A DNA stretch of 64,000 nt from Cladorhizidae sp. MBARI D1340-BT2 (lineage: Eukaryota; Porifera; Demospongiae; Poecilosclerida; Cladorhizidae), in NCBI GenBank assembly GCA_028752905.1, contig JAQNBH010000010.1, positions 21,375,308 through 21,439,307 of the forward strand, given 5' to 3'. Position numbers and translations under genes: made by a program. How positions within the stretch are numbered: the stretch's first letter is position 1; the number at the start of each line of letters is the position of its first letter. Of this stretch, positions 54,901 through 62,371 are shown one piece after another. Under the pieces are notes generated by a model. It had not been told where the DNA came from. It saw nothing but the letters and a program-made list of their open reading frames with translations, and made no database searches.

Positions 54901-57188
54901 GCTGAGTTTTCAACAGTATACACTGTATTGTAAAATTAATCCCTTAGATAATTAACATATACGGACCACAAAACTTGTACACACACCACAAATGGTTGCT
55001 CCTGTATGTATTGGGTAGAACCACTAGGGAACTGACAAGTTAATGAGCTAATCTCCTTTCGGATTTGCAAGATTATCCCAGTTCAGATCAGGTTGCACTG
55101 ATGTAATAATAGAAACTTTAGCAAGTAATATAAGAAATGAGTTGACTTTTTGTATAAATCTTGTCAACAGCTGCAGGAATTAGGGAGTTTTTGGTGTCTG
55201 TTTTTCTTATTTATTGTTTCCAACATGCATTCTTCAACTAATGGTTTTTCCAAATCAATGAGAGTTGTGGAAATATTAAACCTCTCAAGTTAAAATAGTC
55301 TGGCTACAAACTGGAGACAAATATTGTGGCCAGCAATTACACTCTTGAAGGACTAGTCAACATTGCCGATTTAGAAACAGATCCATATTCAAACTTGCAT
55401 CCCAGAGCGTTCATGGAAGCAACAAAACCCGATCCTGTCAGAAGTGTCATTGATATTGATAGAGCCAGCAAATGGAGGGAGCTTGCCTGTGAAGTAGTTG
55501 TTACACATTCATATTACACATCAAGATCAATGCTATCAAGATTTCTGGCTTGATTGCCATGTCTTGATTCTCAAGATTACATGTGAAACCATGCTCATCC
55601 TCCTATTATTGTGGTGTTGCTATTGTTATACTTAGGTATTTGGACATATCATGAATCATGTCAATTTTTTGTGTGAAAGGCATTGCAAGTGTGTGTGTAT
55701 GCATTAAATATTTCCACGTTTGGCCCTGAAAAGACTTATGTATTTCATTGGCAGAAAGATGATTGAAAAGAGAAATCTCAAAGCATTTCTTTTGGTTTGT
55801 AGCATGTGCATGAATTAGTAAAAGGTAATAAGTTTCTCTGCTCTTGAGTTTACAATAAAGTTATATGAAATGCTGTGTCATGAAATGTAGGTGTCCTTGT
55901 ACATGAATACACTGTTTCTTTATATTTGAAATTACCTCAAACTTCCGAAAGCCTTTGCCGATACCTAATTAACACCCCCATTATATCTATCATGTAAGAA
56001 AGATATCCTAGTCCATCCACCATAAATACACTTATTTCGTATAGAAGGGCCAACTGTGCTAGCTAGCTGTAGCTATATTATTGGTGAGCTACAAAGTAGT
56101 TGTTATAGTAGTTTTAGAGTAAATATTGCATATCTTTAATGAGCATGACAGAATATTTATGTATTTGTGTGTTTCTTAATAACTACTCTAAATATATTCC
56201 AGTGCTGCCTTTGATAAATGCATTTAACAAGATAAGTTATTTTTATTTCTCTTTTATTACAGCTATTGTTATTGGATTCGAACATCCAACTTACACATTT
56301 ACTGAGCCAGAAAGTTTCCGTCTGATTTTGGAAGTAATTTTGGAGAAGGAGAGCAATCGTGAATCAGAGCAGACATTTATAATTGCAGTTAGTGTGACAA
56401 ATCTAACTTTGCCCGATGTGAATCCTGCAACTAGAGATGATTTTCGCATTCCAGGAGGAGTTGAACCAAATCAATTTCTAACAATATTATTTCGTCCATT
56501 TGAGCCAAGGAGAGTCTTTCCAATTTTCATGTTCCCTGATAAAAATGTTGAAGGAACAGAAGGATTTCTTGCTTTTTCCTCACCAAATGAAGGCTCTACT
56601 ACTTACAGGACACCAATAACATTATCTACAGTCTTCCGTTCTGCAACGATTGTCATAGAGGATAATGATTGTAAGTTTTTTTGTTGACATAACTAGGTAG
56701 CTATACCATTATATTAATATTCTATACTACTACTACTTGTGTAGTACTAATAATACCACTACTACTACTAATACTACTACTACCACTTCTACTACTAATA
56801 CAACAATAAGTAACTAATCCTATTAACTTCGAATAGTGCTACTTCTACTACTACTACTAATACAACACTAATACAACTGTTCTACTACTATTACTGCAAC
56901 TATTGGCTACTCTTAATCATCTACTACTACCACTACTACCACTACTATTACTACTACTACTGCTGCTGCTGTTCTACTACTACTACTACTACTTAACCAC
57001 TTCACTTTCATGCTCAACTAAATAATATTTTCTTTTAGATGCAATTATTGGATTTGAGAAGGAACTTTATTTTGTAAATGAGTCCGCAAAATTTCTGGAG
57101 GTATGTGTGGAAGTCACTGACCCTTCCATTTGTGAACCACTGAGTCGGCCTATAGTGGTGATGTATAACACAGTGAGAGGAAGTGCAG
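30760..57188 (+). CDS. Multi-exon gene with cysteine-rich segment and Calx-beta-like repeats (partial, possibly decaying)
   Basis: Seven plus-strand exons are proposed: 30760-30924, 50041-50176, 50674-50874, 51669-51881, 52448-52675, 56263-56670 and 57039-57188. All but the second have lengths divisible by three and phase 1 at both ends. Codons split across junctions make sense (GAA, TAT, ATA, CCT, TAT). The product would be a secreted or membrane-anchored adhesion-type protein, since Calx-beta repeats are extracellular, calcium-binding modules in many sponge and animal surface proteins. Introns carry most of the transposons in the right half. Defects are a TAG in the fourth exon and a phase mismatch at the end of the second. 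Both ends of the gene are missing. Whether it is still expressed is open. Confidence 0.7.
30925..32293. other. Left part of the large intron, no gene seen
   Basis: AT-rich intronic sequence between the cysteine-rich exon and the hAT element. A 30-bp segment (CAATTCTATTTCCTGCAGTA at about 31616 and 31691) is repeated about 75 bp apart. No domain-bearing frame was found. Confidence 0.5.
33474..35010 (-). pseudogene. piggyBac transposase lacking the catalytic core
   Basis: Exon 1 (35010-34881) is acidic (PDDSGDSGSDSFGEEGEDIY) and ends at a GTAAGT donor. An intron follows, with an acceptor CCTACAG at about 34619. Exon 2 has a Ser/Gly/Arg-rich repeat region and then the domain start ETNSYVSRMA...WVDTNIEEMKAFVGMLI, ending at a stop at 34005. 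The next readable part is GVDRADQRIGYYNLGRKSRR with W-W-K, the C-terminal end of the DDE domain. It is followed by a Cys-rich RING/CRD-like tail (CCAKKRCVVC, CCFCKVPLC). The segment between, holding the catalytic aspartates, is deleted. Confidence 0.82.
34260..34380. repeat. In-frame short tandem repeat within the piggyBac gene
   Basis: Four or five 27-bp units (CCAGTGCCAGATGCTTGGGC + AGAA on the plus strand) encode repeated ASGTGSAQ/ASGTGSVR in the minus-strand transposase. The repeat is located in the low-complexity N-terminal region before the catalytic domain. Confidence 0.75.
35915..36130 (-). other. Opposite-strand exon-like ORF inside the hAT element
   Basis: A minus frame encodes MSTEQANEIALTINRVMKLD, then QDQASMLEGIADYFTLPTLD and an acidic end ENFDELECC, followed by a GTAAGA donor-like site (about 35944). 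The amphipathic and acidic composition looks like protein rather than a shadow. It reads against the transposase. It could be a second ORF of this hAT, captured host DNA, or chance. No family recognised. Confidence 0.35.
36356..38223 (+). pseudogene. hAT transposase (ZNF862-like group), multiply frame-shifted and interrupted
   Basis: Ordered pieces on the plus strand: a TTF-like zinc-finger region (KPPANARGAWTSQGDW, 36400-36440); helical LLKLLRSVYFLLKYRI; the core EAIPTWMVRELLVKESPYFS then ILADACEDISTQEELSV (first Asp); GQGYNGAAMFAGSKTGVHVR; MHIHCSCHKLQLASLQ; LPYIDVLIDNIKGQFSDKAG; and the dimerisation end RAATVERSFSNMKMINTRLR at 38100-38160. The gene is cut at 38223 by the Ty3 element and resumes at 43862 with REILDVFKETNRRIHL. 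At least five frame breaks. Confidence 0.85.
38224..38418 (-). repeat. 3' LTR of the young Ty3 element
   Basis: 195 bp, 194 identical with the 5' LTR. It directly follows the G-rich polypurine tract. The pol reading frame continues into it and stops at 38383, so the last dozen codons of pol are LTR-encoded. The left boundary meets the ACTGAT target site in the hAT gene. Confidence 0.88.
38383..41775 (-). CDS. Pol (RT, RNase H, integrase) of the young Ty3 element
   Basis: The frame is open from the TGA at 41776 to 38383, and the first Met of the long frame is at 41562. RT: LGTPDTWCHCMVICTKKDGS and the catalytic KCIDDALIWSES (Cys replaces the usual Tyr before IDD). RNase H: CLATDWSKDGIGYW, IEGEALAVADALEKARHF, QIAVDHKPLL. 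Integrase: H-H-C-C finger with HAAHQGTTSMYARAQ and CATCNG, core Asp in MCADYFHHGGFAYLVLVDRY, Asp in SITSDGGPEFASH, Glu in PHANCRAETAVKTTK. C-terminal barrel: RCGDTVMIQNQTGRHPTKWD. A Pro-rich tail of about 150 residues ends inside the 3' LTR. All catalytic residues are present. Confidence 0.92.
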   Translation of the reverse strand, partial: PGVNPPRTSDDTPLINQARRPCSCPTRSPPPPRPTGLPYPATPENRARLEQHLLQTYASSSFNICEHQPLPMMAGPPLSLSIDPNAVPKPCHTPITVPIHWQDEVKAGLDRDVRLGVLEKVPLGTPDTWCHCMVICTKKDGSLRRTINFQELNKHATRETHHCTSPFHQARAVPGNTKKTIFDAWNGYHSVALSPADRHFTTFITPWGRYRYCSAPQGYIASGDAYTARYDAIVSHISRKTKCIDDALIWSESIEEAYHQATEWLDICARNGITLNPRKFHFAQDEVEFAGFTITPSEVRPSQKYLEAITGFPTPKNITDVRAWFGLVNQVAYAFSMAPTMQPFRDLLKPTNPFLWNEQTQRAFDLSKTTICQKIAEGVTIYDKSRPTCLATDWSKDGIGYWLFQKHCQCPSREILCCQEGWKVVLVGSRFTHSAESRYAPIEGEALAVADALEKARHFVLGCSDLQIAVDHKPLLKIFGDRSLEDIHNTRLRNLKEKTLPYRFQMIYIPGIRNHTSDALSRHPSGDRLPAKLYLQDDNHSDTSRMNPSGIPKCHVASLSTTSEDADELATALCAAVHHIPITWETLQVATVADPALRLLSEVIEDGPPEARHHMPAIIREYFLILDTITNVDGVLVKGERIIIPLALRQRCLDALHAAHQGTTSMYARAQTSLYWPGMSKEITATRQHCATCNGNAPSQPAMPSTTPADPQYPFQHMCADYFHHGGFAYLVLVDRYSNWPVVTRSTNGAEGLCQVLRDTFATFGIPESITSDGGPEFASHTTRDFLSSWSVHHRTSSAYNPHANCRAETAVKTTKRLIAGNTGPGGTLSDDFHLALLQYRNGPSSDTGMSLAQCLFGRATRDLLPGLPATYRPHQDWTSRLDLRERALSRRQVTGRARWDEHTQGLSPLRCGDTVMIQNQTGRHPTKWDKSGTVVEVLQYHQYAVRTDGSGRLTTRNRRYLGRFNPFTTSPNPFTVTRQPTRSTTPTPVTTQDRQPAPMQPPTSTATTPPTADSSHNDHHPRPLPRPASPPHPQQPAPLPPPASAPPKTQPQPTYASVAKTPARPTPLPQRSLALPPTPLLEATLYHAGAKEAQSQSTGLATNRETNHQSPSLCLGGDRELWSQQPNSY
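41776..43416 (-). CDS. Gag-protease part of the young Ty3 element, with in-frame TGA
   Basis: The likely start is the ATG at 43416. After 53 codons an in-frame TGA (43257-43255) interrupts, and the frame continues open from there to a second TGA at 41778-41776. The product carries a helical gag region (RMTQDRTEPIRAFAARLRGQ) and a Cys/His knuckle pair (CTYCGQRGHGEQ, CTSCGRQHHTASVC) near residues 290-330. A retropepsin-like protease with ALADTGCQSCLAGPDL follows, where DTG is the catalytic triplet. The frame is the same as that of pol downstream. Confidence 0.85.
43435..43640. repeat. Duplicated leader repeat of the young Ty3 element
   Basis: The segment AATAGAATTCGCTCTTCCTT through four AGCTATCAGAGACT units is present twice (about 43438-43526 and 43550-43640). 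The 14-bp unit is itself in tandem, so this is a repeat within a repeat in the untranslated leader between the LTR and gag. Confidence 0.85.
43648..43660 (-). promoter_or_regulatory. Putative self-complementary primer-binding site
   Basis: Immediately after the 5' LTR the minus strand reads TGCATGGACAAGT. Its exact complement, ACTTGTCCATGCA, occurs inside the LTR at 43745-43733. If transcription starts there, the RNA 5' end can fold on the primer-binding site, as in the Tf1 self-priming mechanism. I did not recognise a match to a tRNA 3' end. Confidence 0.6.
43661..43855 (-). repeat. 5' LTR of the young Ty3 element
   Basis: Minus-strand LTR starting AGAGAACTATGG and ending CCTTCGA, so it lacks the usual TG...CA ends. 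Position 111 of the LTR begins ACTTGTCCATGCA (43745-43733), complementary to the 13 nt that directly follow the LTR. A TATACA word lies about 60 bp before it. It is one substitution different from the 3' copy (A at 43703 against G). Confidence 0.88.
44074..46616. other. Intronic DNA between hAT and P-like elements, no gene seen
   Basis: About 2.5 kb, AT-rich. Short frames (44799-45044, 45645-45830, 46334-46576) show no domain signature. A (TA)n tract at 46588-46616 leads directly into the P-like element. Confidence 0.5.
46780..46950. repeat. 24-bp tandem repeat in the P-like element
   Basis: About seven units of TAGCTGTATCTAGCCAGCTA + TGTG in the 5' subterminal region of the element. The units contain TAGCTG/CAGCTA half-palindromes. 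Such subterminal repeats could be transposase-binding sites, but that is inference. Confidence 0.8.
47248..48908 (+). pseudogene. THAP-domain transposase of the P-like element, frame-shifted
   Basis: The THAP zinc finger starts at ATG 47248 with MGKKCQAVNCRSGYDL. After a one-base frameshift at about 47340 it continues with VFPANEEIRQKWVKTLHRED and VCDKHFQPRTL, giving the C2CH ligands C-X3-C...C-X2-H. A basic linker (KKTGKRRRLKPTS) follows, then frame changes. A GTAAAT donor at about 47754 and an acceptor CTTACTGCAG at 48083 suggest an intron. The last frame (48252-48908) has ALGHIAGYLGYQSTKKKDCD and CINLLVDKEAG, the P-type C-terminal Cys-pair region. The central RNase H-like catalytic part is largely missing. 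Confidence 0.75.
49177..50040. other. End of the large intron, small unassigned frame
   Basis: No clear exon. A stretch after a CTGCAG acceptor-like site (about 49790) reads TSYQWVFGSRFRFTCERLNN in one frame, but ends at a stop (about 49920) without a donor. I do not assign it. Confidence 0.4.
50041..50176 (+). CDS. Exon: first Calx-beta-like strand set
   Basis: The acceptor is TATATTTTGCAG before 50041. It encodes FGFFDMSFSGMERGEPYMVK followed by VGIISESYSTFVRLTIS, which looks like the N-terminal strands of a Calx-beta domain. At the 3' end, CCG|GTAGGA is the plausible donor, giving 136 bp. That leaves phase 2, whereas the next exon needs phase 1. A one-base change would bring in a more natural SDDDHTQP ending. 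This suggests a frameshift mutation or a sequence error near 50150. Confidence 0.5.
50674..50874 (+). CDS. Exon: second half of the first Calx-beta-like repeat
   Basis: The exon is flanked by TTTTGTTACAG and GTAAGT. It has 201 bp, phase 1 at both ends. It encodes SDDVILSTTSLNLLPDQDHQ and continues to an EEDETFTLNIATI...GRILDSDC end. The acidic E-E-D-E-x-F-x-L core followed by the I-x-D-x-D end is the Calx-beta signature, in which the acidic residues bind calcium. Confidence 0.75.
51669..51881 (+). pseudogene. Exon: start of the second Calx-beta-like repeat, with in-frame TAG
   Basis: The acceptor TTTCATGAAACAG and the donor GTAAGA bound a 213-bp phase-1 exon. The junction with 50874 gives DSDYALFGF, a normal repeat start. 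The tenth full codon is TAG at 51698-51700 (ALFGFSESD*REDERPN); the frame is otherwise open through VPVKIFKERNVLLANPVTFR to the donor. This is a premature stop in a conserved region, or a sequencing or allelic variant. Confidence 0.65.
52448..52675 (+). CDS. Exon: end of the second Calx-beta-like repeat
   Basis: The acceptor is TTTGTAATTTTCAG and the donor GTAAGT; 228 bp, phase 1 to 1. It encodes EADFNGTVFEVVFPADEG, then DDEINENEEQLFIVLLEVVN, and ends CRIIDNDR. The D-D-E-x-x-E-x-x-E-x-L-x-x-x-L pattern and the terminal I-x-D-N-D are diagnostic of Calx-beta. It is an unbroken, well-preserved exon. Confidence 0.8.
52676..56262. other. Intron of the Calx-beta gene, mostly featureless, with one orphan ORF
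   Basis: About 3.6 kb between two well-matched exons. It holds an orphan plus-strand frame at 55300-55553, ending SVIDIDRASKWRELACEVVV and then THSYY. The frame is open upstream of its first ATG to about 55310 and has protein-like composition, but no family was recognised and no splice context is clear. No transposon ends were seen. Confidence 0.45.
56263..56670 (+). CDS. Exon: complete third Calx-beta-like repeat
   Basis: The acceptor is CTTTTATTACAG and the donor GTAAGT; 408 bp, phase 1 to 1. The repeat starts AIVIGFEHPTYTFTEPESFR and ends SATIVIEDNDC. The I-G-F-E-x-P-x-Y-x-x-x-E start is the usual first strand of the domain. The whole module is in one exon, unlike the first two repeats, which are split in two. 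The split codon with 52675 is CCT, giving DNDPAIVIGFE. Confidence 0.82.
56720..56995. repeat. CTA/ACT trinucleotide microsatellite in an intron
   Basis: An impure (CTA)n array with interspersed CCA and GCT units, in the 368-bp intron between the exons ending at 56670 and starting at 57039. It makes up most of that intron. Confidence 0.9.
57039..57188 (+). CDS. Exon: start of the fourth Calx-beta-like repeat
   Basis: The acceptor is TTTTCTTTTAG; the donor is GCAG|GTAATA; 150 bp, phase 1 to 1. It encodes AIIGFEKELYFVNESAKFLE, then a CVEVTDPS segment, and ends YNTVRGSAG. The rest of this repeat should lie in the next exon. I could not find it before the LTR element at 59147; it may lie beyond 62371 or outside the window. 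Confidence 0.75.
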
Positions 57189-59146
57189 GTAATATAATCT
57201 CTCAAGTCATTCAATTTATCAGGCTCTACATGCTCTACATTATAAAACTACAATTATCATGATGATAGCAGGTATAAGTTAGCGATTCATATACTATTAA
57301 TTTAGGCAGCGATTAAAGGCAGATCTTTTACTCTCTCCCGCTCTCTCTCTTTATTAGCACACCATGCTTCAAATAAGCACTGTATTTATAGATTTTACAG
57401 TTATAATCTAGGAACCCCCTTCAAGGAATTCTTGAAATCTGTTAATATCTTTTAATTTTCACTGGGAATGATTTTCTGGAGATGAGGGAATCTTGGATTT
57501 TGATTGGGAGGATATCAAACCACCCCGCCTCACTCCCCACCCCACCACCCCTCCCCCACATACTCACATAGCACACAAACATATTACAAAATGCTGTGTT
57601 GCATAGTAATTCTAGCTAACCTCTTTTCTAGGAAAGCTGCATCTAACCCAACTAAAAACTACCCTAGTAAATTGATTTTATGCAGGAAGCATTAACAAAA
57701 AATTTCTCATTTAGGCGTATACAAGAATTAAATATTTTTTATGCTAAAAGCACCACTTGATTAATTTTATATGGTAAAACATCATTAACTTGATTCTCAT
57801 ATATATATGCATATACATGGATACACTCGATTTTTGAATGGTAAATCTAACGTAGTTGCTTGTTTCACATGTTTGCTTTTGTTTACTTTTGGTTTTGGTT
57901 TTGCTCATATATTTTAGTTAACATAATGGCAAACCAACGAGAAGAAATGAATTACTCCTATTAAACTCTATTTTGTATACTACACAAGCTGGCAATTAAC
58001 ATACAGTACCTTGATGTTTTTTTAAAATTAGTGCTAGCCTAGGATCAGCTATAGCCTTCTTAAAAGACTTGTGAATAGGTACACAAGGAGAACTAATGAA
58101 CTAACCAAACATAGCAGCCATTTTTTCTGATAAAGTACGTGTGTATATATTATTGTATAGCTTTAACTGTTCACCGTAGATACCAAGTGGCTTTTTCTAT
58201 AATAATGCCCCCCGCCCCCCCCCCCCCCCAACAAAAAAATCCTACATTAAAAAACAATGTTTTTGTGGTGCCGGATAATTATCATTTTCGACTTGCTGAA
58301 GTTGAAAGTAGTGATGACAAAGCAGAGAGATGCTTGCCTACAATGGACAACAAACCTGAGAACACTCTGAGTGATAGATTTACAGCCCAATTTTTCCCAT
58401 GCTAGTTAAAGTTGTGCTGACTTGCCTATGGCTCTAGATATGGACTGTGGTGATCGGGAGAACAGGAATGCTTAGCTTTGTTTGTAAGCTAGCTTAGTAT
58501 ATCTTTCAGAGGCAAAACCTGAAAATTTAATTGGGGGGGCTCTGGAAAACTTTATGAATTCTAGATCAATTTTATTAAACCGTGCCCATTTTTGAAAAGC
58601 CATATGAATGAAGTACAAGAATGTGTAGAGTTCATTATTATTTATTGTGTTAGTAAACATGGTAGAGCCATCCTGTGAAGGTGTTTCTTCACGAAGGTTG
58701 CGATAAGATTATTGAATTGTTGAATTTGAGATCTTGGACCATTCTATGGTAAACTTTGGAGCAAATTGCTCTACTGACATTTAGAATGAATATATGTTTT
58801 CAGCAACTTCTGCCGTCTGTTGGCTCTTTCTGTCTCACAGGTAGTGATAGTGTGGATGTATAACTAAAAATATTTTATTATAGGTTCATAACAGCATAGT
58901 GAAGATGCTTGTAAATTGTCAGGCCTGTAATAAGGTGATATTGACGTAAACTTTATTGTCCATCTGATAAATTCTGTAAAGAGCCATTGACGAGAAGGGA
59001 AGTCAGACTTGTACAGTTCATCTACATCTTTAATGCAGGAGGAGATATAAGACATAAGCAGGGGACCGAACTAGACCAAGCAGTTTACTCTTTGTCAGTT
59101 AAAATTTTCTTTCCATTTCTGTGGTTATGTGATTTAAGAATGGTAT
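57189..59146. other. Intron or intergenic DNA after the last Calx-beta exon
   Basis: About 2 kb with a C-rich run at 58207-58229. A frame at 58139-58405 and minus frames at 58472-58660 and 58864-59055 have no recognised domain. The expected second half of the fourth Calx-beta repeat was not found here. Confidence 0.45.
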
Positions 59147-59351
59147 AGAAGTGGATAAAAGTTATATAACACTTCTCACGATATAATAAATCTCAACCTA
59201 GGCAGCACATTTCAACTGGTAAGGTTTAATACAAGTGTGCGTTAACTAGAATATTATGATTGTTAATTAACTAGTGTACACGGAGGTGTCACAAAGGAAT
59301 GTCCAAATCATGACGGAAACGAGGCAGGAAAGTCTCGTCGAAGTCTGGTCG

Positions 59352-61130
59352 CTACAGTGCTCCCCCCCAGTGATCTTCCACGATGGAACAAAGGTGAGCT
59401 GGAGAATGAATAGTCCGGCCAGCTTTGGTGACATAACCAGAAGCAGGTAGCCTAGGTGACAGTGTGGAGGGCACGACAGGAGGTGTAGTCGGAGAAAGAC
59501 GGTGCCGAGGTGGAGCTGATGTAGCCAGAGGATATTGGGACCGTGGTGTTGGTGACGGAGGCAGAGACGGTGCCTCTATGAAGGCTGCTTTCAGACGACC
59601 AATGGATATGTTATCTGTATATACGTGAGCCAAGATCCACCTTGAAGAATTTGTCAGACCTGTGGAGTACACCGAATGGTCCATCATAAGGTCGCTGAAG
59701 TGGGGAGCGATGGGCATCATGCCAAACGAAAACATGTGTGGCAGACTGTAGATCATAGGGCACATGGAAGGCATGTTGACCATGAATTAATGACTGGTGA
59801 AGGTCTCAGCTGTGCCATGTGCTGCTGTAGTTGGTAAGCAAAGGTACCTGGTGATGTCATATGTGGTGCCTGATGAATGAAGTCTCCAGGGAGATGAAGA
59901 TTAGTGCCATAGACTAGTTCGGCAGCTGAAGAAGGAGACTGATGTCCATTGGCCATGAAGTTGCTGTTCCAGGACTGCACCAACAGAAATATTTGAGGCA
60001 TCAACAGTGATGGACGTTAGTGCTCAAGGATCAGGGTATGCCAACAGAGTAAGTGTTTGTAGTGACCTGCTTACTTTTGATGAAAGCAGCCTGACATGCA
60101 TGTGTCCAGATCCAGGCAGTATTCTTCCCTTTGAGGAGCAGGTACAGTGGGTGGAGGATTACTGCACAGTGAGGATAAAAGCGTCGGTAAAAGTTAATAA
60201 ATCCCACTTATTCTTGCAAGGAAGTCTTGTTTTCTGGAACAGGAAAATTGTGTATAGCTTCCACACGATCTTCCAGAGGGGCAATGCCTGTGGAGCTAAC
60301 ACAGTGGCTGAGGAAGTCGAGAGAGGAGACACCAAATTGGCACTTGTCAGGGTTGATAACCAGCCCATACTGAGACAAACATGTGAAGAGAGTCTGCAGG
60401 TGCTGACATGCTCTTCAGGTTTGTAGCTGGCTACCATGATATCATCCATGTAAACAAATACAAAAGAGAGCTCCTGGCAGACCTGATCAATAAAATGCTG
60501 GAAAGTCTGTGCTACATTCCGGATTCCGTAAGGCATCATGAGATATTCATAGAGACCAAATGGTCAGTCTTTAGGATGTCCTCTTGGTGCACAGGAATCT
60601 GATTAAAAGCTTGGACAGGGTCTACCTTGGAGAAGATTGTGGCTCCACGCAGTGATGCTCCGAAGTCTTGGATGTGTGGGATGGGATATCGGTCAGGTGG
60701 GGTGATGTCATTGAGGGCAGGATATCACCGCAGGGACGCCATTCTCCTGACTTCTTGAGCACCATATGCAGTGGTGAAGCCCAGCTGGAGGAAGGTTAGA
60801 TGATACCAAGCTGAAGGAGATTGTTGAACTCCTTCTTAGCAGCAGCCAGCTTTGCAGGGGAAAGTCGACGAGTGTTTGCGAAGGTTGGTCTGCCAGCAGT
60901 AACAATGTGGTGATGGACACCATGTTTTGGTGTCTTGTCAGACACTTGATGAGCAGTGAGTTGGGGGAAGTCTCGGTGGAGTGCTTCAAGGTCAGAAAGG
61001 TAAGCAGGAATGCTGCTGCAGGGTGCCTCTGAGTCATATAGTCGGTGGTGCTTGAGGTCGATGAGCAATCCATGCTCATAGAAAAAATCTGCACCAATAA
61101 TTGGATTGCTGACATCGGCCAGGATGAAAG
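59352..61130 (-). pseudogene. Deleted pol of the 59147-62371 element (RT, integrase end)
   Basis: RT begins in the frame 60796-61068 (GVHHHIVTAGRPTFANTRRL, then KLAAAKKEFNNLLQLGII). The catalytic part at 60159-60539 has MMPYGIRNVAQTFQHFIDQV and FVYMDDIMVAS. After about 60004 the sequence jumps to the integrase end (SPSSAAELVYGTNLHLPGDF; HVFVWHDAHRSPLQRPYDGP). RNase H, the integrase zinc finger and the integrase core are missing, so a deletion of at least 1 kb occurred. Frameshifts are present too. Confidence 0.8.
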
Positions 61131-61135
61131 TCCAG

Positions 61136-62110
61136 TTAAAGTTCTTCCTGAGGCCAAAGTGCAGAGATAAGGTGCATTTGCCAAAGGTGGGCTGGCAGAA
61201 CCATTCGCAGCCCTGAGAGGGAGTCCCATCTTGAGTGTCTGACGGTCAATACGTGTTGCAGGAAGCATGCTGATTTCGGCACCAGAATCGACCAAGTAGC
61301 ATTAGCTGGAAGTGCAGTCAATACAAACAGAAGGTGACTGTTATTTCCCAATCCACAGGTTGCCATCAATGGGCGGGGAAAGCATTTCCCGACATAGAGC
61401 AAGGTTTTTTGCATTTGGTGGCATGCTTGCCAAATCGGGCATGGTACCAACAGAGTGTAGCGGAAGGGGAGGTGGTAGAGATAGCTGAAAAATTGCCAGT
61501 TTTCTGCTGCAAGGAGAATCGACATGTAAGGTCTTTCAGCTCAGAGCGGAGAGAGGCAATTGTGTCAACATTGGCAGTGACAGGTGCGATGGTGCTGAAG
61601 GGCCCAGATAGAGAGGCTTCTGGGGTGACTGCAATGAGGCTGTCAGCAAGGGAAGCGAGCTGCTCTGTACTTTTGTCGGGGTACAATTTCAAGACGAGCT
61701 GGACTGCCACGTGATAAATATTTCTTGAAGGATTGGGTCGTTATCAGGTTTTGTCCGCTAGCTGTTCGATTAGTCGAAGTAGTTGTGAGGGTTTCTGGTC
61801 GCCCAGTGGCTCCAGAGAGAGCAGTTTTTGCATCTTCTGGTACTCTGTGAGGGATGTGCATGAGACGAGGTGCTCTTTCAAGGTGTTAAAAGGATCAACA
61901 GCCGGAACAGTGACAATAAAATGACGTACCTCACTGGCAATCTCAGGTGCTAGGGAGCCAGCTGTTGAGTTATGCCCTTGGTAGCAAACTGTGCCTCCAC
62001 CTGGTGAAACCAAAGAGTTGTTTCTTCATGCCAAAATGGAGGCAGTTTAAGTGAGACAGTATGGACAGCAGCGCGAGGCTCTTCTAGAGCCATGTAAACT
62101 TGCTTGTAAG
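61136..62110 (-). pseudogene. Gag and protease region of the 59147-62371 element
   Basis: Minus frames in order: a gag helical domain (SLKLPPFWHEETTLWFHQVE and, at 61744-62013, EIASEVRHFIVTVPAVDPFN then TLKEHL...LGDQKPSQLLRLIEQL); a zinc-knuckle-like CWYHARFGKHATKCKKPC at about 61420; and protease LVDSGAEISMLPATRID at about 61270, with the DSG catalytic triplet. At least two frameshifts separate them. This gag type belongs to Ty3 elements common in marine invertebrates (DUF7041-like). Confidence 0.8.
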
Positions 62111-62371
62111 GCTGTGTAGATGCTACACAGGCATCGTCGGGGTCACCAATGAAGTGGATAAAAGTTATATAACACTTCTATAACACTTCTCAAGATAATA
62201 ATAAATCTCAACCTAGGCAGCACATTTCAACTGGTAAGGTTACATACAAGTGTGCATTAACTAGAACATTATGATTGTTAATTAACTAGTGTACACGGAA
62301 GTGTCACGAAGGAATGTCCAAATCATGGCGGAAATGAGGCAGGAAAGTCTGGTCGAAGTCTAGTCGCTACA

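Larger units (their letters stand above)
59147..62371 (-). mobile_element. Ty3/gypsy element with both LTRs and deleted pol
   Basis: LTRs are at 59147-59356 (210 bp) and 62150-62371 (222 bp). On the minus strand they start TGTAGCGACC and end CCACTTC(A). GTAT flanks both outer ends (59143-59146 and 62372-62375), a 4-bp target duplication. A primer-binding candidate, TTGGTGACCCCGACGATGCC, follows the 5' LTR, and a polypurine tract, TGGGGGGGAGCAC, precedes the 3' LTR. The 12-bp LTR length difference comes from a short duplication in the right copy, with several substitutions besides, so it is older than the Ty3 element at 38224. Confidence 0.88.
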
